From NCBI GenBank assembly GCA_029069015.1, contig JAIEBL010000008.1:1-5734 (forward strand): DNA of 5,734 nucleotides, written 5' to 3'. Shown in pieces: positions 1 through 5,024 of the stretch. Under the pieces are notes generated by a model. That model was not told the origin of the DNA. It saw only the letters and a list, made by a program, of their open reading frames with translations, and did no database searches. The DNA comes from Clostridiales bacterium (GTDB lineage: Bacteria > Bacillota > Clostridia > Christensenellales > Pumilibacteraceae). A program made the position numbers and the translations under genes. Every line of letters starts with the position of its first letter. Positions within the stretch are counted from its first letter, which is position 1.

Positions 1-1141
1 GCTCGATCAGCCAACCGCCCACCGTCGTGGATTCGAACTCCTCTTTCACGTTCATGCCGAACGCTTCGAACAACTCGTCGAGGTTATGCGTACCGTTGAC
101 GAGATATGTGTCTTCACCCACTTTGCGGGAGAGCACTTCCACCTCATCGTGCTCATCGTAGATTTCGCCCACGAGCTCTTCCAAAATGTCTTCCAAGGTC
201 ACGATACCTTCCGTGCCGCCGAATTCGTCCACCACGATTGCCATGTGAATCTTAGACTTTTGAAGCATACGCAGCACCGTGCTGATCTTCATGCTCGGCG
301 AAACGCAGATCGACGCCTGCACGATGCCCTTGATCGTCTTGGGGCGTTTGTTTTCGGGGAGCCGATACAGATTATAGAAATCTTTTTCGTGGATAATGCC
401 GATCACACTGTCGATCGTTTTGGCGTAGACGGGCATACGCGAAAAACCGTTGTCGAAAAAGAGTTCGGCAATCGCGTCCAAACTTTCGTGCTCTTCGATG
501 GCGACCACGTTGACGCGCGGCACCATGATATCGTCTATATCCAGGTCTTCGAACTCGATGGCCGAGCGAATGAGTTGCGATTCGTGCTCGTCGATACCGC
601 CTTCGCTCTTCGCCGTTTCCACGTAGGTGATGAGCTCGTCTTCGGTAATGGCGCTGCTCTTTTTGCTCTTGATCTTTCCCATGAGCTTTTTGAGCGGCGT
701 AAGCAGAATATCGAGCGGGAACAAAATGATGATAAAGAACTGCATGATCGGCCACGTCTTCATGGCAAACCCTTCGGCAAAGTTCTTGGCAAGCGTCTTA
801 GGGCAGATCTCGCCGAAGATGAGGACCACCACCGTAAGCACAATCGTGGAGAGCGTGACCGCTAAGTCTCCGTCTTTGATGAGTCCCGTGAAAAGCACGG
901 TGGCAAGCGACGCCGCCACGATGTTTACGATATTGTTGCCGATGAGAATCGTACTGATGAGCCGATCGTAGCCGTCGACCATGCGCAGTACTTTTTTTGC
1001 CGACTTGCTACCGTCCGATTCAAGCGTACGCAGCCGTACTTTATTCGCCGTGGAAAACGCCGTTTCCGATGCCGAGAAAAAGCCGGAAAGCAAGACGCAT
1101 AACACGATCGCGATCAATAACCCTATTTGAGATGGGTGCAT
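1..1141 (-). CDS. CNNM/CorC (HlyC/CorC) family membrane transporter-like protein, 3' end missing
   Basis: The minus frame is open from an ATG at 1141 to the window edge and gives 380 residues with no stop, so the C-terminus lies outside. A DUF21/CNNM transmembrane domain fills about residues 5-150: SGFFSASETAFS at 19-30, hydrophobic segments near 62-88, 95-113 and 128-150, and the family motif GEICPKTLAK at 110-119. A linker with EDELITYVE (167-175) leads to two CBS domains (about 203-330) with MVPR at 206-209 and DEFGGTEGIVTLEDILEEL at 305-323. The start of the small CorC_HlyC domain (about 340-380) is visible. Family members sit in the cell membrane and are linked to Mg2+/Co2+ efflux or homeostasis; older names such as hemolysin C are misleading. 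A Shine-Dalgarno AAGGA lies 10 bases before the ATG, and a good promoter (1183-1211) precedes it, so the gene is probably transcribed on its own or heads an operon that continues leftwards. The family call is secure; the transported ion is not known. Confidence 0.95.
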   Translation of the reverse strand, partial: MHPSQIGLLIAIVLCVLLSGFFSASETAFSTANKVRLRTLESDGSKSAKKVLRMVDGYDRLISTILIGNNIVNIVAASLATVLFTGLIKDGDLAVTLSTIVLTVVVLIFGEICPKTLAKNFAEGFAMKTWPIMQFFIIILFPLDILLTPLKKLMGKIKSKKSSAITEDELITYVETAKSEGGIDEHESQLIRSAIEFEDLDIDDIMVPRVNVVAIEEHESLDAIAELFFDNGFSRMPVYAKTIDSVIGIIHEKDFYNLYRLPENKRPKTIKGIVQASICVSPSMKISTVLRMLQKSKIHMAIVVDEFGGTEGIVTLEDILEELVGEIYDEHDEVEVLSRKVGEDTYLVNGTHNLDELFEAFGMNVKEEFESTTVGGWLIE

Positions 1142-1182
1142 AAAAGTTTATTCCTTACTCCTTTCCTTAAAAAGTATTACCC

Positions 1183-1211
1183 ATTATACCATGGTTTTTG
1201 CTTTTCTTCAA
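1183..1211 (-). promoter_or_regulatory. Sigma-A-type promoter with extended -10 for the CNNM/CorC gene
   Basis: On the minus strand a -35 box TTGAAG (1211-1206) is separated by exactly 17 bases from a perfect -10 TATAAT (1188-1183). The -10 is preceded by TGG, which fits the extended -10 pattern TGn. The predicted start near 1176 leaves a leader of about 35 bases with a ribosome binding site before the ATG at 1141. This is the best promoter in the window. Confidence 0.8.
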
Positions 1212-1248
1212 GTAAATACAACCGGTTTACCTTTCTTTTATATATGTG

Positions 1249-1476
1249 TGCGGGTAGGCAACCCCAATAGAACCATTTTTGTGGGGATACTTGCGGGCTA
1301 TTCTCCGAGAGTTCACCCCGCAAAAACGCTATGCGCCCGAGCCGCGCCGATTTTAGTCCTATATCGAGGCAAAGGCGCGACGCCGTAGCCAAAGTGCTAC
1401 GGCTAGCGGCTTTAACGAAGATAGAGGCAAAAGCGGCGTGGCTCGGGTGGTTCTGCTTGGGGGTCGCCTACCCGTA
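1249..1476. repeat. 228-bp foldback element with nested stems (candidate structured RNA or MITE-like repeat)
   Basis: This fills most of the 343-base gap between the asparaginase and CNNM genes. The outer arms 1251-1275 and 1448-1474 are nearly perfect inverted repeats (CGGGTAGGC pairs with GCCTACCCG, then ACCCC, then AGAACCA with TGGTTCT). Directly inside, 1336-1354 pairs with 1429-1447 with a single mismatch and one wobble. The tip is an 8-bp stem (1382-1389 with 1396-1403) around a 6-base loop. The left arm carries a side hairpin, 1276-1286 with 1316-1326 (11 bp). Together this folds as a long rod with a three-way junction. Four G/T pairs are wobbles only if the plus strand is the RNA, against one the other way, a weak hint of plus-strand transcription. 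I see no convincing promoter or T-run terminator on either strand, and it matches no RNA family I recognise. It could equally be a mobile palindromic repeat; no clear target-site duplication is visible. Confidence 0.75.
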
Positions 1477-1484
1477 AAAAAATA

Positions 1485-2438
1485 TTACTTGAAAAATTCG
1501 TTGAATACGTTTGTGTTAAGGTAGGCAAGCCGTGCCGATTCGTCCTTAAAGCAAGCGTAGGATAGGCGCACTTTGGTATACAGCGTGATGGGCGCGATGT
1601 TGTCGATGGATCGCACGAACGAGGGCATGGCTTCGTGCGAAGCATACTTCTCTCCCGAAAGGCCGCCCGTCAGATACACGTCTACGCCCTCTAAGTTGCA
1701 AATACCGCTCTCGGTAGTATTGATAGAGCCCGTGTGATACCCCGCAACGACGAGCGCGGCGTCTTTTTCCCGCGCCATTTTTCCGAGCGCTTTCCAATCC
1801 ATACCGGGGTTGGCGTACACGAACTGCACCTCTTTCCCCTTCCCGCTCTCACTCAGCGCAACGGGATGCGGGTCGGGATATTCCTGCAAGACGAAATGTC
1901 CGCTCGGATCGATGAAGCCGCACACCTTGCCCATTGCCGAATTCATGCCGCCGTCGAAGTCGCGGCTGGAAAGAAGACGCGTGGAAAAGTGCAAGAGCGG
2001 TCGGTCGAATCGGTTGCAGTACGGCACGAACACGCCACACACGTCGCTTTCGTCGATGGCGCGCAGCGCGCAAAGGAAATTGTTTCTGCCGTTGCTCTCA
2101 ACGTTGGAAAGCGGATAGTCCGCCGAAACGATCATAACGGGAATGCGAATGCCCGCAAACCGTAGCCCCAAGTACGCCGCGGTATAGGCGAGCGTATCCG
2201 TGCCGTGCGTGATGATGACGGCTTCCGCGCCCGCGTCGATCTCGCTTTGCAAGCAGTCGCCCAGGTTTTTCAGAAGCGAAAAGTTCATGTTCTCGCTCAG
2301 AACGCAAAAAGGCGCGGTCACTTTGACCGTACGCCCATCCAATTCCTTAAAGTGCGTCACTTTCCCGGGGCGCACGATCGACCCGTCGTAATCGGACGAA
2401 ATCGTGCCGCCGCACATGATAAGCGTGATTTTTTTCAT
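1485..2438 (-). CDS. ansA: L-asparaginase, cytoplasmic (type I-like) family
   Basis: The 317-residue protein has the asparaginase fold (PF00710), hydrolysing L-asparagine to aspartate and ammonia. The first catalytic threonine is in CGGTIS (Thr12) and the second motif THGTDTLAYTA (78-88) supplies Thr81 and Asp82. SENMN (48-52) matches the substrate-binding loop, and GYHTGS (233-238) with YLTGG (255-259) fits the C-terminal domain. There is no signal peptide, and the length is normal for the family. The catalytic Lys normally found in the middle of the protein appears replaced by Arg154 (in STRLLSS); this may mark a subfamily. The start at 2438 was chosen because family members begin MKKI.L close to GGTI. 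Further in-frame starts upstream (ATG at 2474, TTG at 2594) would add residues without homology and lack a good ribosome binding site. GAGAGG lies about 10 bases before the chosen ATG. The gene appears to be transcribed alone, from promoters at 2475-2480 or 2609-2637. Confidence 0.9.
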   Translation of the reverse strand: MKKITLIMCGGTISSDYDGSIVRPGKVTHFKELDGRTVKVTAPFCVLSENMNFSLLKNLGDCLQSEIDAGAEAVIITHGTDTLAYTAAYLGLRFAGIRIPVMIVSADYPLSNVESNGRNNFLCALRAIDESDVCGVFVPYCNRFDRPLLHFSTRLLSSRDFDGGMNSAMGKVCGFIDPSGHFVLQEYPDPHPVALSESGKGKEVQFVYANPGMDWKALGKMAREKDAALVVAGYHTGSINTTESGICNLEGVDVYLTGGLSGEKYASHEAMPSFVRSIDNIAPITLYTKVRLSYACFKDESARLAYLNTNVFNEFFK

Positions 2439-2474
2439 GATCTCCGTGCCTCTCTTGCCTTTGGTGCTGCCCAT

Positions 2475-2480
2475 ATTATA
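2475..2480 (-). promoter_or_regulatory. Possible proximal -10 box of the asparaginase gene
   Basis: A perfect TATAAT on the minus strand lies 37 bases before the asparaginase ATG, giving a leader of about 30 bases. No acceptable -35 hexamer exists at 15-19 bases spacing (CAGTTT at 17), and the TGn extension is absent. It may be weak, activator-dependent or accidental. Confidence 0.4.
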
Positions 2481-2494
2481 ACGTACACGGCATA

Positions 2495-2527
2495 CAAAAA
2501 CTGCGTTTTTGTTTTGCTGCCGCAAAA
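2495..2527. repeat. Two adjacent small inverted repeats upstream of the asparaginase promoter
   Basis: CAAAAAC TGC GTTTTTG (2495-2511) is a perfect 7-bp inverted repeat with a 3-base loop. It abuts TTTTGC TGCC GCAAAA (2512-2527), a perfect 6-bp inverted repeat with a 4-base loop. They lie just upstream of the proximal -10 box, where an operator would sit, and directly follow the hairpin at 2528-2552 in the minus direction. Their function is unknown. Confidence 0.5.
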
Positions 2528-2552
2528 ACTTATTTGCAAAACGCAAATAAGT
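2524..2552 (-). terminator. AT-rich hairpin plus T-run: weak terminator or attenuator
   Basis: A perfect 10-bp stem, ACTTATTTGC with GCAAATAAGT (2528-2537 and 2543-2552), has a 5-base loop. Read on the minus strand it is followed directly by TTTT. On the plus strand no T-run follows, so the minus direction fits best. It could end the regulator/binding-protein/permease transcript, stop an RNA of about 80 bases starting near 2602, or attenuate the asparaginase leader. The stem is rich in A/T, so termination strength is uncertain. Confidence 0.4.
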
Positions 2553-2572
2553 GCCGCACGTTGCAATACGTC

Positions 2573-2604
2573 GTGAAAAAGCCTTTGCAAGCAAGCTTTT
2601 TCAC
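2573..2604. promoter_or_regulatory. Perfect 10-bp inverted repeat over the predicted start site (operator or 5' stem)
   Basis: GTGAAAAAGC (2573-2582) and GCTTTTTCAC (2595-2604) are perfect inverted copies separated by 12 bases. The repeat starts about 5 bases after the TATAAT at 2614-2609, so it overlaps the predicted transcription start. This is a usual place for a repressor operator; in RNA it would form a 5'-terminal stem-loop. No known operator family is recognised. Confidence 0.5.
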
Positions 2605-2608
2605 TCCT

Positions 2609-2637
2609 ATTATACGACGCCTTGCGCGTTTTCGCAA
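2609..2637 (-). promoter_or_regulatory. Sigma-A-type promoter upstream of the asparaginase leader
   Basis: A perfect -10 TATAAT (2614-2609) and a -35 TTGCGA (2637-2632, four of six consensus bases) are 17 bases apart on the minus strand. The predicted start near 2602 is about 165 bases before the asparaginase ATG. The -35 lies in a CTTGCG/CGCAAG inverted repeat (2621-2638). It is better formed than the proximal -10 box, so it may drive the asparaginase gene, a small RNA, or both. Confidence 0.65.
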
Positions 2638-2673
2638 GAGTTTTTATGCGCTTTCTTTTTTGCGCCTTTTCCC

Positions 2674-3429
2674 CTATACGCTCTGGTCCCATTTGAAAAT
2701 GCGACGCACGAGCCACACGAGCCCTTCCATCAAAAGTGACGCAACAATGACCGCGATCGTCAGCGCCATGAGACGACCCGTGTCGAACGATATTTGCGAC
2801 TGTTGCATGAGTAGCCCTATGCTCTGCCGCGTCTGCGCCAGCACTTCCGCCGCCACCGTCAGTTTGAGCGTGAGCCCCAGCGCACCCGCAACGGTGAGCG
2901 AGAACGAGGGCATGAGGAGCGGGAGCGTCACTTTGAAAAACCGATATGGCTTACTCGGCGCATAGAGGAGTGCGGTTTCGTCCAGCTCGCGCGGGATCGT
3001 CGCCATCGCCGCCCAAAGTCCGCTGTACAACACGGGAAACACGACGAGCCCCGCTACGACGACGGGCGTATACTCGCCGCCGAGCAGGATGATTAAAATC
3101 AGAATGACGCTCATGGTGGGCACGCTGCGCACCGTCCCCACGATGGGCGCAAGGATCTTTTGCACGGGGCGGAACGTCTTCCCCAAAAACGCGCAGAGCC
3201 CCGCCTCCGCCAGCGAAACGGCAAACGCGACAAGGGCACGCAACCCGCTCTTTAAAAAGGCGCGCCAAAACCAACCCGCCTTTAAGCACGCTTTCAGTGC
3301 ATGCACGGTATCGGCGGGCGTGGGAAAAAGAAGGTCGTCGCCGCTGACGGCGGCGCAGATAAACCACACCGCCACGATCAATGCCGCGCCCGCTACCGTA
3401 TAGAGAATGTCGGAAATTCTTTTTCGCAC
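2674..3429 (-). CDS. ABC transporter permease, SsuC/TauC-like (BPD_transp_1 family)
   Basis: This 251-residue inner-membrane protein is of usual length for permeases partnering NMT1/SsuA-type binding proteins. Hydrophobic segments lie near 9-28, 62-82, 93-117, 121-142, 175-197 and 218-243. FPTPADTV (35-42) is typical of the N-terminal region. The cytoplasmic EAA loop that docks the ATPase is at 146-174 (PRELDETALLYAP, ending in TLPLLMPS), and VRSVPTMSVI (100-109) is a common element before it. The start is GTG at 3429, three bases after the binding-protein stop codon, so the two are translationally coupled or nearly so; no better start exists nearby and the ribosome binding site is weak. The EAA loop predicts an ABC ATPase partner, but none follows: the next gene is an asparaginase behind its own promoter. 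The substrate is unknown. Confidence 0.92.
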   Translation of the reverse strand: MRKRISDILYTVAGAALIVAVWFICAAVSGDDLLFPTPADTVHALKACLKAGWFWRAFLKSGLRALVAFAVSLAEAGLCAFLGKTFRPVQKILAPIVGTVRSVPTMSVILILIILLGGEYTPVVVAGLVVFPVLYSGLWAAMATIPRELDETALLYAPSKPYRFFKVTLPLLMPSFSLTVAGALGLTLKLTVAAEVLAQTRQSIGLLMQQSQISFDTGRLMALTIAVIVASLLMEGLVWLVRRIFKWDQSV

Positions 3430-3432
3430 CTT

Positions 3433-4464
3433 TTATTCTTTGCCGATCAGATATAAGTTACCGAAGCTCGTTACGCCGAGGCACAGCGGTTCGCTCCCCG
3501 TGCCTTTCTTTTTACCGTAGACGGTGGCGGCGGCATTAGAGGGCATAATGGCGATGTCCGCGTTGCCCGTCGTCACGGCAGGACCGATCTGATTGGGAGC
3601 AACGATATTGAAGCTAGCCCCCGCAAACGTATCGTGGATCATTTTCGCAAACGCGATGGCAGGCGCACCGTCGGGCGCGTACACGTTCGCCGAGAGGCCG
3701 CTCTCTTCTGCGCCCGTCGTAGGAACAGCGGCAAAGAACGCATCGTCGGGCACGCTGCCGCCGATGGGCGATTCCTCGCCTTGGCTTGCGTCGATCACGC
3801 CGTTAATGTCCTCGAAGAACGTTTTGATTTCTTGCTTTGCGTCGGTTGCCGCTTTAAAGCCGAGATTACAGTTCTTTGCAATGTCGTTGGTGAGCGCGGC
3901 GATCTGCGTACTGCCCGCGTTTTTCAGTGCGGTCAGCGCGTCCGCGGCGTTCGTTTCCGACCATTTCGCGCCCGCGGCAAACGCCTCGACAAACGCTTTG
4001 ACGTATGCGGGGTGCGCTTCGTAGAACGATTTTTTCACGACGAGCACGGCTTGCGGAAAGCCTTTTTCCGCGTGCTTCAATTCGCCGTAGAGCTCTTGCA
4101 AGTCGAACATGCGGCTCGACCCTTGCACTTTGCTCAGCGCGTTGGTTGCGGCGGGTTCGCCGAGCACGCCGTAGTTATACGCGCCCGAATTGAGCCCCCC
4201 GATGACTTGCACGCCGTCACTCGCGTACGCCAAACTCACCTTGCCGCTCTGTGCCGTATCCGAAAGCGTATACGGGACGTTTGCTTGCTTTAAGATGGAG
4301 CGAAGCACGAGGTCGGGAACCTGCCCTTGCCCGATTGAATACACCACTCTGCCTTTGAGTTCGGAAAGCTCTTCCACTTTGCCTTTCGGACCTTTGTCGC
4401 CGCACGCGCAAAGCGACAGCGCCATCAGAACCGCACACACTACACAAAACAACCGTTTCTTCAT
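3433..4464 (-). CDS. Lipoprotein substrate-binding protein of an ABC importer, with circularly permuted domain order
   Basis: The 343-residue protein begins with a lipoprotein signal (KKR, hydrophobic core, LCAC) whose lipidated cysteine would be Cys21, so it is anchored outside the membrane and should deliver substrate to the permease downstream. Its parts match NMT1/SsuA-like binding proteins but in swapped order. Residues 29-60 (ELKGRVVYSIGQGQVPDLVL) and 96-107 (YNYGVLGEPAAT) are lobe 2 elements that normally follow the first half of lobe 1. Residues 137-170 (FPQAVLVV, then HPAYVKAFVEAF) and PIGGSVPDDAFF (233-244) normally form the C-terminal part and end. Residues 259-343 (NVYAPDGAPAIAFAKMI, ADIAIMPSNAAATVY, GNLYLIGKE) normally come right after the signal peptide. 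The break falls at the lobe crossover and no family segment seems lost; about 245-258 is the new linker. The start ATG at 4464 has AAAGAGG 9 bases upstream, overlapping the regulator stop codon. The ligand cannot be told from sequence. The family call is firm; the permutation rests on my knowledge of the normal order. Confidence 0.88.
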   Translation of the reverse strand: MKKRLFCVVCAVLMALSLCACGDKGPKGKVEELSELKGRVVYSIGQGQVPDLVLRSILKQANVPYTLSDTAQSGKVSLAYASDGVQVIGGLNSGAYNYGVLGEPAATNALSKVQGSSRMFDLQELYGELKHAEKGFPQAVLVVKKSFYEAHPAYVKAFVEAFAAGAKWSETNAADALTALKNAGSTQIAALTNDIAKNCNLGFKAATDAKQEIKTFFEDINGVIDASQGEESPIGGSVPDDAFFAAVPTTGAEESGLSANVYAPDGAPAIAFAKMIHDTFAGASFNIVAPNQIGPAVTTGNADIAIMPSNAAATVYGKKKGTGSEPLCLGVTSFGNLYLIGKE

Positions 4465-4479
4465 TTTTCCATACCTCTT

Positions 4480-4713
4480 TTATTGATTATAAATAGCTTT
4501 TGCTTTTACGCCTTCTATTTTTCCCAATTTTCCCGTAAGTGCGTTGATTTCGTTGGGTTCAGCGTCGAGCACGACGGATATGACCGACACGCCCTTGTCT
4601 TTGAGCGGTAGCCCGAACCGCCCTAAAATCGCGCCGCGATACACGTGCAATATGCCGTTCACCATGTCTGCAGCGTGCTCGTCCGTTACCATGATACTTA
4701 CGATCGCAATCAT
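4480..4713 (-). CDS. TM1266-family putative iron-only hydrogenase system regulator
   Basis: This 77-residue cytoplasmic protein fits the small ferredoxin-like (ACT/NikR-C-like) family known from Thermotoga TM1266. Typical features are the first strand AIVSIMVTDE (3-12), the helix with VNGILHVY (18-25), GRFGLPLKDKGVSVISVVLDA (31-51) and the closing NALTGKLGKIEGVKAKAIY (57-75). The length is normal. Family members are named for their frequent position beside [FeFe]-hydrogenase maturation genes; direct evidence of regulation is limited, and the domain may sense a small molecule rather than bind DNA. The start ATG at 4713 has a strong AAGGAG 6 bases upstream (4725-4720). The stop codon TAA overlaps the ribosome binding site of the binding-protein gene, with 15 bases between stop and next start, so it heads an operon with the binding protein and permease. 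A 95-bp palindrome ends 9 bases before its ribosome binding site. Confidence 0.9.
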   Translation of the reverse strand: MIAIVSIMVTDEHAADMVNGILHVYRGAILGRFGLPLKDKGVSVISVVLDAEPNEINALTGKLGKIEGVKAKAIYNQ

Positions 4714-4734
4714 TCTTCTCTCCTTTTTTCTCTA

Positions 4735-4829
4735 TGTCATTTCGAGCGGAGCGCAGCGAAGTCGAGAAATCTCGCTCACGCTTCCCGTTTGAGACCTCTC
4801 CACTCCGCTTCGCTCCGGTCGAGGTGACA
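4735..4829. repeat. 95-bp REP-like palindromic intergenic repeat
   Basis: The ends TGTCATTTCGAGCGGAGCG (from 4735) and the inverted GGTCGAGGTGACA (to 4829) open two 39-base arms that pair with about 8 mismatches, several of them wobbles. A loop of about 17 bases separates GAAATCTC from GAGACCTC. The TGTCATTTCGAGCGGAGCG...GAGAAATCTC pattern is one I know as a dispersed intergenic repeat in many bacterial genomes, including Clostridia. It has no coding role, and short open frames through it are artefacts. It sits between the upp terminator and the ribosome binding site of the TM1266-family gene, so it forms part of that gene's 5' leader or contains its promoter. Confidence 0.85.
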
Positions 4830-4846
4830 GAAAGTGCGATACACAC

Positions 4847-4884
4847 AAAAGTTGCTCTTCCCCGACAATACGGAAAAGAGCAAC
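4847..4884 (-). terminator. Rho-independent terminator after upp
   Basis: GTTGCTCTTCCCCG (4851-4864) pairs with CGGAAAAGAGCAAC (4871-4884) around a 6-base loop. On the minus strand two mismatches become G/U wobbles, making a 14-bp stem, and the stem is followed by TTTTGTGTG. The plus strand has no T-run, so it acts leftwards. It lies about 140 bases after the upp stop codon. The T-run is short, and some readthrough into the regulator operon is possible. Confidence 0.65.
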
Positions 4885-4992
4885 GTAAACAAACGCTTAC
4901 GCATTTGCTTAAAAACGATTCAACTCTTTTCCTTTGCCGTCAGAATTTTTTTACTTTCGGTTCAGGTCTTTATTTCGCGCCGAACTTTATGA

Positions 4993-5021
4993 AATATATC
5001 AGCGCGTAGCCTTTGTACTAA
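4993..5021 (-). promoter_or_regulatory. Weak candidate promoter just after upp
   Basis: On the minus strand TATATT (4998-4993) is preceded by TGA, giving an extended -10, with a poor -35 TTAGTA (5021-5016) 17 bases upstream. It is the only promoter-like site I find before the TM1266-family operon. A transcript from it would have to pass the terminator hairpin at 4847-4884 and the palindrome before reaching the first gene. Confidence 0.3.
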
Positions 5022-5024
5022 AAA

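Noticed and set aside
86..865. Long plus-strand open frame (259 codons) opposite the CNNM/CorC gene
   Set aside because: It is antisense to a firmly identified gene, has low-complexity His/Asp/Arg-rich content typical of reverse-strand readings, and shows no ribosome binding site or recognisable domain.
1177..1392. Short open frames on both strands inside the foldback element
   Set aside because: They follow the palindrome and the promoter rather than a gene, lack ribosome binding sites, and show no domain.
1249..1476. Identification as 6S RNA, T-box, tmRNA, RNase P RNA or an integron attC site
   Set aside because: The size and rod shape are suggestive, but none of the conserved sequence cores of these families could be found on either strand, and no integrase is nearby.
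2439..2594. N-terminal extension of the asparaginase to a TTG start
   Set aside because: The extra 52 residues have no family counterpart and would overlap the proximal TATAAT and the hairpins; MKKITL at 2438 is the normal start.
2619..2668. Plus-strand terminator (CTTGCG/CGCAAG stem followed by GAGTTTTT)
   Set aside because: There is no plus-strand gene to terminate; the stem overlaps the minus-strand -35 box and is more likely part of that promoter region.
3634..4293. Long plus-strand open frame (219 codons) opposite the binding-protein gene
   Set aside because: Arg/Phe/Val-rich shadow of the codon pattern of the real minus-strand gene, with no family resemblance.
4776..4904. 42-codon minus-strand frame starting MRKRLFTLLFSVLSGKS, like a signal peptide
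   Set aside because: It runs through the terminator hairpin and then the palindromic repeat, has no good ribosome binding site, and its second half is the typical meaningless translation of that repeat. A relic of the duplicated binding-protein N-terminus was considered, but nucleotide similarity is too low.
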